Source: Chryseobacterium salipaludis (GTDB lineage: Bacteria > Bacteroidota > Bacteroidia > Flavobacteriales > Weeksellaceae). From it: a DNA stretch of 64,000 nucleotides. The stretch spans positions 124,001-188,000 of the forward strand of contig NZ_JALHKS010000005.1 of NCBI RefSeq assembly GCF_022968825.1, in the 5' to 3' direction. Both the position numbers and the translations under genes were made by a program. Under the pieces are notes generated by a model. The model was not told where the DNA came from and searched no databases. It saw only the letters and a list, made by a program, of their open reading frames with translations. Shown one piece after another: positions 36,768 through 45,800 of this stretch. Numbering within the stretch: the first letter of the stretch is position 1; each line of letters opens with the position of its first letter.

Positions 36768-37928
36768 TTACAGCTCGGTATAAATATGTTTCAAGATACT
36801 TTTGTCCTCTTCCGTAAACGCCACTTTTCTTCTGGCCATGGCAAGCTCAGCCACTTCGTTGGCTTTTTCCAGTTTAAATTTAGGATCGCCTTTCATACCG
36901 CCCCAGGAAAAACTGTCCACCAGGTTTGGCGGGAAACCGGGTTTGAAGATATTCGCTGCCACACCAATGACCGTTCCTGTATTGAGCTGGGTGTTAATGG
37001 CTGTTTTCGTGTGGTCGCCCATGATGACGCCCGCAAACTGCAAACCGGTATTCACAAACTTTCCGATGCCGTAATTCCAAAGCTTTACTTCTGCATAATT
37101 ATTCTTCAGATTAGATGAGTTGGTATCTGCGCCCAGATTGCACCACTCACCGATCACTGAATTTCCCACGAAACCATCATGGCCTTTATTGCTGTATCCG
37201 AAAATAACAATATTGTTCACCTCGCCGCCCACTTTGCTGTGCGGACCAATCGTGGTAGGCCCATACACTTTAGCACCGAGATTAAATTTAGATTCCTCAC
37301 ACAACGCAACAGGTCCGCGCAAATGGCAACCTTCCATTACTTCTGCATTTTTCCCGATATAAATTTTGCCGGTCTTTGTATTCAGGGTGGAAAACTCCAC
37401 TTCGGCACCCTCTTCAATAAATAGGTCTTCCGGATTTCCAAGGAGTCCGTTGGTGGTTGACAACGCGGCGGACTGGCGTCCCCCAGTTAACAGTTGGAAG
37501 TCAAAATCAATGGCTTCCTTATTATAACTGAACAAATCGGTCGGCTGACTGTAAAAGCGGATTTCACCTTCAATATCCGTCATTTTCTCAATCTGGTTCA
37601 GCGAAAAGTTTTCCATGTGAATACGCACAGCCAACAGTTCATCGCGGTAAACCAGCGCTTCGCCCAACTTTAATTCTTTAATCTGAGCCAGAATTTCAGC
37701 GGTCGGTAAAAAGTTGGGCACGAGAAACAAACTTTCTTCTTTCAGCGGTTCCCGGAATTTCTGCTGCAGGTAATCTTCCGTGAGATAGGCAACCTCCGTG
37801 AAGCCCAGTAATTTTTGCCACCGTTCTGCAAACGTAAGGATGCCACAGCGCAGTTCGGCCACCGGGCGTGTAAAAGTAAGCGGTAAGAAATCCTGCCAGA
37901 ATCGGGCATCTGAAAATACGAGTTGCAT
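36768..37928 (-). CDS. GlmU-like putative sugar nucleotidyltransferase
   Basis: The 386-residue protein starts MQLVFSDARFWQDFLPLTFT, a nucleotidyltransferase-like N-terminal domain lacking a clear GlmU LAAGxGTRM motif. Its C-terminal half is a left-handed beta-helix built of hexapeptide repeats (IYIGKNAEVMEGCHLRGPVA, YGPTTIGPHSKVGGEVNNIV). Flavobacteria usually have one such protein annotated as GlmU family. It may make or transfer an activated sugar; the substrate is unknown. The start at 37928 drops ten upstream residues without family similarity. Confidence 0.82.
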   Translation of the reverse strand: MQLVFSDARFWQDFLPLTFTRPVAELRCGILTFAERWQKLLGFTEVAYLTEDYLQQKFREPLKEESLFLVPNFLPTAEILAQIKELKLGEALVYRDELLAVRIHMENFSLNQIEKMTDIEGEIRFYSQPTDLFSYNKEAIDFDFQLLTGGRQSAALSTTNGLLGNPEDLFIEEGAEVEFSTLNTKTGKIYIGKNAEVMEGCHLRGPVALCEESKFNLGAKVYGPTTIGPHSKVGGEVNNIVIFGYSNKGHDGFVGNSVIGEWCNLGADTNSSNLKNNYAEVKLWNYGIGKFVNTGLQFAGVIMGDHTKTAINTQLNTGTVIGVAANIFKPGFPPNLVDSFSWGGMKGDPKFKLEKANEVAELAMARRKVAFTEEDKSILKHIYTEL

Positions 37929-37958
37929 AGAAAATTTATTTACGGGTGAAAATAGCAT

Positions 37959-37994
37959 AAAAAAAGTCTTTCCGGAAATTCCTGAAAGACTTTA
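37959..37994 (-). terminator. Terminator of rpmE2
   Basis: AAAGTCTTTC (37963-37972) pairs with GAAAGACTTT (37984-37993); at least six U follow on the minus strand. It ends the rpmE2 unit 22 bases after its stop. Confidence 0.88.
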
Positions 37995-38014
37995 TATTCA
38001 ATAAAAATCCGAAA

Positions 38015-38266
38015 TTATTTTGCGAATTTTTTGTATTTGTTCATGAACTTGTCAACTCGACCTGCCGTGTCAACCAGTTTCACTTTACCGGTGTAGAACG
38101 GGTGAGAAGTTGAAGAAATTTCCATTTTTACCAATGGGTATTCCTGGCCTTCGTACTCGATGGTGTCTTTGGTTTCTGCGGTAGATTTGCAAAGAAACAT
38201 CTCATCATTACTCATGTCTTTGAAAACAACGAGTCTATAATTTTCTGGGTGGATTCCGTTTTTCAT
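38015..38266 (-). CDS. rpmE2: 50S ribosomal protein L31 type B (zinc-free)
   Basis: L31 spans the central protuberance and the 30S head. The 83-residue protein starts [20 protein letters not shown] and has [20 protein letters not shown] near residues 51-70, the type B pattern. It lacks the CxxC zinc ligands. In several bacteria type B is induced by zinc shortage, but in Flavobacteria it is often the only L31. Confidence 0.97.
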   Translation of the reverse strand: MKNGIHPENYRLVVFKDMSNDEMFLCKSTAETKDTIEYEGQEYPLVKMEISSTSHPFYTGKVKLVDTAGRVDKFMNKYKKFAK

Positions 38267-38343
38267 AACTAAATTTACTATTAATAATTAAAGTTTTGCT
38301 TTCGAAATAGTAATGGATATTTCTCTGCTAAAATTTTAGACCG

Positions 38344-38374
38344 CAAAAATACAAATAGTTTTTCATTCCAACAA
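38344..38374 (-). promoter_or_regulatory. Promoter of rpmE2
   Basis: The minus strand reads TTG (38372-38374), 20 bases, then TATTTTTG (38344-38351), a good Bacteroidetes promoter 78 bases before the start codon. Confidence 0.7.
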
Positions 38375-38397
38375 CTTAGCAATTGTTAAATTTACAA

Positions 38398-38428
38398 TTT
38401 CCGGGTTCAACAATTTTGGTTACTTTTG
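38398..38428 (+). promoter_or_regulatory. Promoter of the beta-helix lipoprotein gene
   Basis: TACTTTTG at 38421-38428 matches the -7 box and lies 22 bases before the ATG. The -33 position reads TTT at 20-base spacing, one mismatch from TTG. Confidence 0.6.
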
Positions 38429-38450
38429 AAAAACTTACCGTTTATTCTCC

Positions 38451-39839
38451 ATGAAACATATAAAAATACTGCTGGCACCGGCTTTCGTGCTCCTGCTGGC
38501 TGTGCTGAGCTGCACTCGTGATGATATAGAATTCGACGCACCTTCCGAATTGCTGCGTTTTTCGCGGGACACGGTATTTCTGGATACGGTTTATAATCAG
38601 GTACGCTCCGAAACCTATGCGGTAAAGCTGTACAACACGGAAGACCGCGATATCATGATTCCTCAGATTGCGCTAGAATCCGGTAGCAGTTCACTATATC
38701 GGATTAATATGGATGGCCGCGCCGGAACCTCTTTTCATAATGTGCCGCTGCGCCGGCAAGACAGTCTTTATATTTTCGTGGAAATCGCGCCGGTTGCCAC
38801 TGCTACTGAAGCCATTGCGGAAGACCGCATTCTGGTGGAAACACCGGCCGGGAAACAGCACATCACTTTATTTTCCGTGGTGCAGGATGCAGAATTCTTT
38901 ATTGAAACGGAAACCAATCCAAATATCCTGACCGAAAACACCACCTGGACCGCCAATAAAGCCAAGATTATTTTTGGAAATCTAAAAGTGGCTGCCGGAA
39001 AAACCCTGCAGATTGAAGAAGGCACAAAGGTCTATTTGCATAAAAACAGCGGCCTGCAGTTGGAGAAGACAGCGAAACTTACTGCAAACGGAGGCCTCGG
39101 TAAAGAAATTATTTTCCGCGGCGACCGCAATGATACCCGCTACGATACCATTCCCAAAAACTGGAACGGCATCTACGCAGATGAAAACGCGACAGTAGAC
39201 TTAAATTACACAAAAATCATGGGTGGCACCACCGGTCTGGAACTGCAGAAAGCGCAGGCAAATATTAAAAATACAATTATCCACACCCACCAGGAATATG
39301 GGATTTTAGCAATTAATTCTGTAGTTAATGCGGAGAATCTGGTCGTCAATAATTGCGGCGAGGCCGGCGTTGGGCTCTTCGGTGGCGGCACGTATAATTT
39401 TAAACATGCTACGCTGGCGAATTATTGGCAGCTGAACGGTACCCTGCCCGGCCTTAGTTTATTTGCGAGTAATGAATATGACAAAGAAACCGGCAACATG
39501 ACGCTTACCTTTGCTAACTCCATTTTGTATGGACATTCGAATAATGCGGTGGTTCTTAAACCAGCAGGTTCCGGCAATCTTAATTATACGTTTAATAACA
39601 TTTTATTAAAGTACAGCGAGCAGGCAGGATTCGCCTTTGAGGGTAACCCCGCCATTACCGCTTCCCTTAAAAATGAAGATCCCAAGTTCATCAATTACTT
39701 TACCCACAAAATGAATCTGCGCGTAGCCGACGATTCACCAGCCCGCGGTAAAGGAAACACTACAGTAGCGGCTTCTGTTCCGCTCGATATAGCACAACAA
39801 AGCAGGGTGAACAATCCCACTTTAGGCGCCTACCAATAA
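38451..39839 (+). CDS. Lipoprotein with right-handed beta-helix domain, putative
   Basis: The 462-residue protein has a signal with lipobox LAVLSC (Cys17). From about residue 170 it consists of repeated short strands (TWTANKAKIIFGNLKVAAGK, TLQIEEGTKVYLHKNSGLQL, NATVDLNYTKIMGGTTGLEL) typical of right-handed parallel beta-helix proteins. It would be exposed at the outer membrane or in the periplasm. Such proteins often bind or cleave polysaccharides, but no catalytic residues can be assigned. The mazG-like gene follows after 11 bases. Confidence 0.82.
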   Translation: MKHIKILLAPAFVLLLAVLSCTRDDIEFDAPSELLRFSRDTVFLDTVYNQVRSETYAVKLYNTEDRDIMIPQIALESGSSSLYRINMDGRAGTSFHNVPLRRQDSLYIFVEIAPVATATEAIAEDRILVETPAGKQHITLFSVVQDAEFFIETETNPNILTENTTWTANKAKIIFGNLKVAAGKTLQIEEGTKVYLHKNSGLQLEKTAKLTANGGLGKEIIFRGDRNDTRYDTIPKNWNGIYADENATVDLNYTKIMGGTTGLELQKAQANIKNTIIHTHQEYGILAINSVVNAENLVVNNCGEAGVGLFGGGTYNFKHATLANYWQLNGTLPGLSLFASNEYDKETGNMTLTFANSILYGHSNNAVVLKPAGSGNLNYTFNNILLKYSEQAGFAFEGNPAITASLKNEDPKFINYFTHKMNLRVADDSPARGKGNTTVAASVPLDIAQQSRVNNPTLGAYQ

Positions 39840-39850
39840 AATTAAAAAAA

Positions 39851-40177
39851 ATGGAAATTACCCGGCTTCAGCAGGAAGTAGATGAATGGATTAAGAATGT
39901 GGGTGTTCGTTATTTTAATGAACTTACCAATATGGCCATGCTTACCGAAGAGGTAGGCGAAGTAGCACGTATTATCGCCCGGCGCTACGGTGAACAAAGC
40001 GAAAAAGAAAGTGACAGTCAAAAAGATCTGGGCGAGGAACTGGCCGATGTACTGTTTGTAACGCTCTGCCCGGCGAACCAGACCGGCACAGATTTGCAAC
40101 AGGCCTTTGACCGGAAATTAAAAATAAAAACCGACCGCGACCGCGACCGGCATCAGAATAACGAAAAGCTTAAATAG
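39851..40177 (+). CDS. MazG-like nucleotide pyrophosphohydrolase
   Basis: The 108-residue protein shows the all-alpha NTP-PPase signature: TEEVGEVARII near residues 32-42 and KDLGEELADVLF near 58-69, supplying the acidic Mg2+ ligands (EExxE and ExxD). It would hydrolyse NTPs or dNTPs to monophosphate and pyrophosphate, probably for pool sanitation. A basic, Asp/Arg-rich C-terminal tail is lineage-specific. It is 7 bases upstream of aroA. Confidence 0.9.
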   Translation: MEITRLQQEVDEWIKNVGVRYFNELTNMAMLTEEVGEVARIIARRYGEQSEKESDSQKDLGEELADVLFVTLCPANQTGTDLQQAFDRKLKIKTDRDRDRHQNNEKLK

Positions 40178-40184
40178 GCACTTT

Positions 40185-41426
40185 ATGACGAAGGTACTGC
40201 AGCTGAAAAAATCTGTATTGAAGGATAATGAAACAATAGAAATCGGTGGTTCCAAAAGTATTTCGAACCGCTTATTGATTTTGAAGTATTTATTCGACAA
40301 TGTTATCATTGAAAACCTGTCGGATGCGCATGACACGGAACTGCTACAACAGGCACTGGAAAGTTCTGCTGAAACTGTAGATATCCATCATGCGGGGACG
40401 GCCATGCGCTTCCTTACTTCCTATTTCTCTATTCAGGAAGGTAAAACCACTGTTCTTACCGGCTCTTCACGGATGCTGCAAAGGCCGATCGGACCACTGG
40501 TGGACGCACTCCGCAGCCTAGGTGCGGATATTAAATACCTGGAAAAAGACGGTTTCCCGCCGCTTAAAATTAGCGGGCGTGCTTTCAGCTCCAATGAAGT
40601 AAGCATTGCGGCTTCTGTTTCCAGCCAGTTTATTTCGTCTTTACTGCTTATTGCACCGGCGTTGCCCAACGGTTTAACCCTTCATCTGACCGGAGAAATA
40701 ACCTCGCGGCCGTATCTGGAAATGACCCTCAAAATTGTGCGAAAGTTTGGTGCAGAAACTTCATGGGACGGCCAGACCATTCACATTTCCCCGGTTCTGC
40801 CGGCTACCAAAAGTTCGCAGATTATGAAGGTCGTGGCGGAGAGCGACTGGAGTTCCGCGTCCTATTTTTACTCGCTGGCCGCTATTGGGCGCAAAAGCAT
40901 TAACCTGCGGTACTTCCGGCCGTATTCGCTGCAGGGGGATTCTGTTATTCGCGAACTCTACTGGAAATTCTTTGGTGTTAACACCATTTCTGAAGATGCT
41001 GAAAGTAAGATTTCACTGCTGGCAGAGGAGAACGTTAATTTCCCCGCGCTGATTTCATTGGATATGAATGACTGCCCGGATATCGCGCAAACGCTGTGCG
41101 TAACAGCAACAGCGCTGCAGGTTCCCTTTCACATTACCGGACTGGCCACTTTAAAAGTAAAAGAAACGGACCGGCTCGTTGCGCTGAAGAACGAATTATT
41201 TAAGATCGGGTGTATCGCGGAAATTACGGAAGACAGCATCCGCTCGGTGAAGTTTTTTGAACCGAACGAACAGATCTCAATTGAAACGTATCAGGACCAC
41301 CGGATGGCAATGAGTTTTGCTCCTTTTTCTCTAGTGCAGCCGCTTGAAATCCAGAATCCTGAGGTGGTAGAAAAATCCTATCCGCGGTTCTGGTCTGATC
41401 TCGAACAGGTTTTACAGGAAGATTAA
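40185..41426 (+). CDS. aroA: 3-phosphoshikimate 1-carboxyvinyltransferase (EPSP synthase)
   Basis: AroA joins shikimate-3-phosphate and PEP in the sixth shikimate step. The 413-residue protein has EIGGSKSISNRLLILKYLF near residues 21-39 (conserved Lys-Ser), HHAGTAMRFLTSYF (phosphate-binding loop) and LATLKVKETDRLVALKNELF near residues 321-340. The protein is shorter than E. coli AroA (427) and divergent, as in Bacteroidetes. aroQ, another shikimate gene, is close by on the other strand. Confidence 0.95.
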   Translation: MTKVLQLKKSVLKDNETIEIGGSKSISNRLLILKYLFDNVIIENLSDAHDTELLQQALESSAETVDIHHAGTAMRFLTSYFSIQEGKTTVLTGSSRMLQRPIGPLVDALRSLGADIKYLEKDGFPPLKISGRAFSSNEVSIAASVSSQFISSLLLIAPALPNGLTLHLTGEITSRPYLEMTLKIVRKFGAETSWDGQTIHISPVLPATKSSQIMKVVAESDWSSASYFYSLAAIGRKSINLRYFRPYSLQGDSVIRELYWKFFGVNTISEDAESKISLLAEENVNFPALISLDMNDCPDIAQTLCVTATALQVPFHITGLATLKVKETDRLVALKNELFKIGCIAEITEDSIRSVKFFEPNEQISIETYQDHRMAMSFAPFSLVQPLEIQNPEVVEKSYPRFWSDLEQVLQED

Positions 41427-41435
41427 TATACTTTT

Positions 41436-42224
41436 ATGACAATCATTATCACGGGAACTTCGGCCGGAATCGGTCTGGCACTGGCTGAACATTTCGGCAA
41501 ACTGGGCCACACGGTGTATGGGTTGAGCCGTAAGCTCACACAGTCTGATTACTTTACCTCTATCCCGACCGATATTACGGATGCTGAACAGATTACCCAG
41601 GCGATGAGTCAAATTGCTTCTAAACATCCGCATATTGATTTGTTAATTAATAATGCCGGCATGGGCATGGTTGGCGCCGTGGAAGATACGCGCAAGGAAG
41701 ATATTTTAAAACTCTTTAATTTAAATCTGGTGGGCGCGGTGCAAATGATGACGGCCGTTTTACCTTCGATGCGTGCACAAGAGAAAGGAAGAATCATCAA
41801 CATTTCCAGTATCGGCAGCGAAATGGGCTTGCCTTTCCGCGGATTTTATTCTGCCTCGAAATCAGCGCTGGATAAAGTCACGGAAGCCATGCGCTACGAG
41901 GTTTCGGCCTGGAATATTGAAGTATGCTCGCTGCATTTGGGCGACATCGCTACCAATATTGCGGACAACCGTGTGAAGACCGATGTTTCCGAAGCTTACA
42001 CCGGTCTCTTTCAAAAAGTATATTCAGTCATGAACGCACACGTGGATGAAGGAACGCCTCCACAGCAGGTAGCCGTTTATATCGATAAATTACTGCAGAA
42101 AAAACACTGGAAAGCCCACTATTATTTCGGGCATTTCGGGCAGCGGATCGGGGTGCCGCTCAAATGGTTCCTGCCGCAAAAATTCTATGAAAAGCTGATG
42201 CGCAAGTACAACAAAATGGATTAA
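41436..42224 (+). CDS. Short-chain dehydrogenase/reductase
   Basis: The 262-residue protein is a classical SDR: the cofactor loop TGTSAGIGLALAEHFG near residues 6-21, the NNAG motif (LLINNAGMGMVG), the catalytic Ser (IINISSIGSEMG) and YSASKSALDK with the active Tyr and Lys. It would oxidise or reduce an alcohol or ketone with NAD(P)H; the substrate cannot be told. It starts 9 bases after aroA. Confidence 0.92.
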   Translation: MTIIITGTSAGIGLALAEHFGKLGHTVYGLSRKLTQSDYFTSIPTDITDAEQITQAMSQIASKHPHIDLLINNAGMGMVGAVEDTRKEDILKLFNLNLVGAVQMMTAVLPSMRAQEKGRIINISSIGSEMGLPFRGFYSASKSALDKVTEAMRYEVSAWNIEVCSLHLGDIATNIADNRVKTDVSEAYTGLFQKVYSVMNAHVDEGTPPQQVAVYIDKLLQKKHWKAHYYFGHFGQRIGVPLKWFLPQKFYEKLMRKYNKMD

Positions 42225-42241
42225 TATCCGGCAACAGCGTC

Positions 42242-42655
42242 TTACTTCAACTGCAAAGCTTCTACGGCCAATTCGTAACCACGTATTCCGAAACCGGTAA
42301 TCACACCATCGCAGTGCGGTGCCGTTACAGACTTCTGGCGAAACTCTTCCCGCGCATAAATATTGCTGATATGCACTTCTACTCTCGGGACCGCCAGATT
42401 GCGGAGCGCATCTGCAATAGCCAGTGAATAATGAGTGTAGGCACCGGGGTTAATAATCAGCGCCTCAAAATCCACCTGCTGCAAACGATCGATGATACTG
42501 CCTTCCGTGTTTGACTGGAAATATTCAATCGTATGGTCACTGTACTTTTGCTGCAGCCCTTTCATGACCTGGTCAATATCTGTATTGCCGTAAATTGCCG
42601 GCTCGCGGTTGCCTAGCAGATTAAGATTTGGGCCATTTAGCAAAAGTATTTTCAT
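42242..42655 (-). CDS. aroQ: Type II 3-dehydroquinate dehydratase
   Basis: AroQ catalyses the third step of the shikimate pathway. The 137-residue protein starts MKILLLNGPNLNLLGNREPA and has the lid Arg/Tyr region, FQSNTEGSIIDRLQ, INPGAYTHYSLAIADAL and VEVHISNIYAREEFR with the catalytic His. I discard a 25-residue upstream extension because the family start is at 42655. It is convergent with the SDR gene. Confidence 0.96.
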   Translation of the reverse strand: MKILLLNGPNLNLLGNREPAIYGNTDIDQVMKGLQQKYSDHTIEYFQSNTEGSIIDRLQQVDFEALIINPGAYTHYSLAIADALRNLAVPRVEVHISNIYAREEFRQKSVTAPHCDGVITGFGIRGYELAVEALQLK

Positions 42656-42809
42656 AGAATCGTTTTTACAAAGATAATTTTTTTTCCAAATTACCGTTTT
42701 TAACAAAAATTGGCATTGAAACTGCTGCAAGAGCTGTGATTATGCCGTAAAGTCAACTTCCACTGGCGCTCCGGTCATTTTTTATAACCTGAAATCTTAT
42801 CTTATACAC

Positions 42810-45800
42810 GTGAACATTTACAAAAAAATCCTCAAGTACACAGGAATTGTAATTGCTTCATTGCTGCTGATTATTGTTCTGGCAGTCCTGAGCCTGCAAT
42901 TGCCCGGCGTACAAAACTACGCCAAGGGAAAACTCGTGAATTACTTAGAAAAGAAAATTCATACAAAAGTCAGCCTGGACCGTGTCTACGTGGATTTTCC
43001 GAACAGTCTGGTGATGGAAAATCTTTATCTGCAAGGCCAAAAAGTAGATACGCTTCTGTATGCAAAAAAGCTGGATGTGGGCCTGCATATTATGAAGTTG
43101 TTAAAAAATACGGCAGACCTTACGTCCATCGATCTGGAAGGTGTGAAGGCGAATGTGGTGCGCAACCCGGACGGCAGCTTTAATTTCGATTATATTATAG
43201 ACGCCTTTGCAACCAAAGAAGCCGAAGAAAGTCCCTCCAAACCTTTTATTATTTCTCTAGATAAAATTAAACTGCGTGACATCCGGGTTTCGTTTATCGA
43301 TCAGCAGGCAAGAAATGATCTGGAAGTGTATTTTAAGGCGTTTGATACGCGGGTGAAAACATTTGATCTGCAGAATAATTCCTACGCTGCGGATAACATT
43401 ACAATGGACGGCCTAAGGCTCCAGCTCCAGCAGGACCTCATCGAAGAAGTAGCCGATAAAGTCGAGCAGAAAGTAGATTCACTCAACCAGCAGAAGCCGA
43501 TGACCATTGGGTTGAACAGAATCCAATTCACAAATTTTGACATTGATTACGGCGACCAGAATACCCGGACTTTTGGAAAAGTGAAATTTAAGGAACTCAG
43601 TACCAACATCAATAAACTGGACCTGCAGAAAAATGATTTTGGTATCGGGAACCTCGCTCTGAAAGGCGCTGATATCAATGTGAAATTACACCTGCCCGGT
43701 AAAAATGCCAATCCTGAACCTGAAAATAAAGAGGAACAGAAGGATGATGCACCGCTCGCTTTAACTTTAAAAAAATTATTGCTGGAAGATGTGAAGGTCG
43801 CGTATGACAACACTGCGATGCCGCGCGCCCGCGCCGGGATGGACTTCAATCATCTTAATTTCTCAAAACTCGATACCGAAGTACGTAATTTTAAAATGCA
43901 GAACGGCACCTTCGCCGGCTCCGTCAGATCCGCTGAAATTAAAGAATCGCGCGGACTCGACATTCAGCGTTTTGAAACAGATTTTGTTTATGAAGAAAAG
44001 CAGGCGTATCTGAAAGACCTGTATCTGAAAACATCCCAAACATTGCTGCGGGATGAAGTGATTTTAAACTACAATTCCATCGAACAGCTTTCCGCTAACC
44101 CCGGTGCTGTACAAATCTCTGCCAACTTGCGAAACTCGCGGGTAGGGTTTAGCGATATTCTGATGCTGGTGCCTTCACTGCGCGGCACAGTTCCTTTTAA
44201 TAAATATCCGAATGCCATTCTGGATGTGAATACACGGCTGAAAGGAACTTTAAATAACCTGGAGATACAGACCCTGCAACTGTCGGGCATCGACCGGCTG
44301 AAAGTAAACGCTTCCGGCACGGTTAAGAATGCCATGAACCCGGACCAACTGTACTACGATTTAAATGTGCGCGAGCTTTCGTCTTCCGCTAATACTATCT
44401 TTAACCTTGTTCCGAAGAACACCATTCCATCGAATATTTCGTTGCCTTCCTTCTTTAGCATCTCAGGTACGGCGAAAGGCAGCACGCAGGTCGTCAACGC
44501 CGATCTGAAACTGAAATCCACGCTGGGAAATGCAGCCGTGCGTGCCGCCGTGGACATGCGCCGAAAGAATCAGGAAAAGTATGACGTGCTGGCCAATTTG
44601 CAGAACCTGCAGATCGGAAAAATTATTCAGAACAACGATTTAGGTTCTATCACCGGCCAGATTGCGGTGAAAGGCCAAAGCTTCGATTACAAACAGGCAA
44701 CCGCCACGCTGAAGGGTGATATTTCTTCGGTGTATTATAATAACTACACCTATCATAATATGGCGCTGGACGGGCGTATCAATAACGGTGCCTATGTCAT
44801 CAACCTCGACTCCAAGGATCCCAACGCTAATCTGAAACTGCTGGCTTCCGGAACACTGCAGAGTAAAGAACCGGCTGTAAAAGTGAAAGGAACCATTCGA
44901 AAACTGGATCTAAATAAGCTGGGTTTTTATCAGGACCAGATGATTCTTGCCGGAGATATTGATGGTGATTTCACCAGCCTGAACCCTGATGCACCGAATG
45001 GCTATCTGCAGTTACAGAACTTTGCCATTTCCGATACCAAAGATGTTTATCCGCTTCAGGACGTTTTGCTTCGGGCGATGTCTACCGCAGACAGTAACCG
45101 CATTACGCTACAGTCACAGATTGCGGATCTGGACCTGAAAGGAAAGTATAAACTCACGCAAATTGTGGGCTCTTTGCAGCAAACGATAAACCAGTATTAT
45201 CAGTTCCAGGCGCCCGGCACCAAACAAACGCGCGTGGATCCGGGACAGTTTTTCACCTTTGACGCCAAAGTTAAAGATGACAATCTGCTGCACACCTTTT
45301 TGCCGGATCTGAAAGAGTTTGAACCCATTACCTTAGCCGGGAGTTATAACGCCGACACCCGACTACTAGATATCAACGGAGATATTCCCGAAGTGAAGTA
45401 TGGCGAAAATGTAATCCGCGAAGGAAAAATTGTGATTAATAATGCAAATGAGGCATTGGTTTATGATGTAAATCTCGCAGAGTTTAAAAATGAAAGTATA
45501 GCGCTGCAGAAAGTACGGCTGAATGGTGATATTAAAGACAATCTCATCACCTACAACGCCACCACGAAAGATGATAAAGATGCGACGCAGTTTCTTGTAG
45601 CAGGAAATGTGCAGAAAGCCGGTGACCTCACGAAAATCAGCCTGAACCCGAAAGGACTTACTTTGAATTACACAGACTGGACGGTAGCTCCCGACAACTC
45701 CATCGAACTGAGCAGCCGCGGTATTGTGGCCAATAACTTTGCACTTTCCAACGGCGGCAGCGAAATTCGACTCCAAAGTGAGACTCAGGTATCGAACAGC

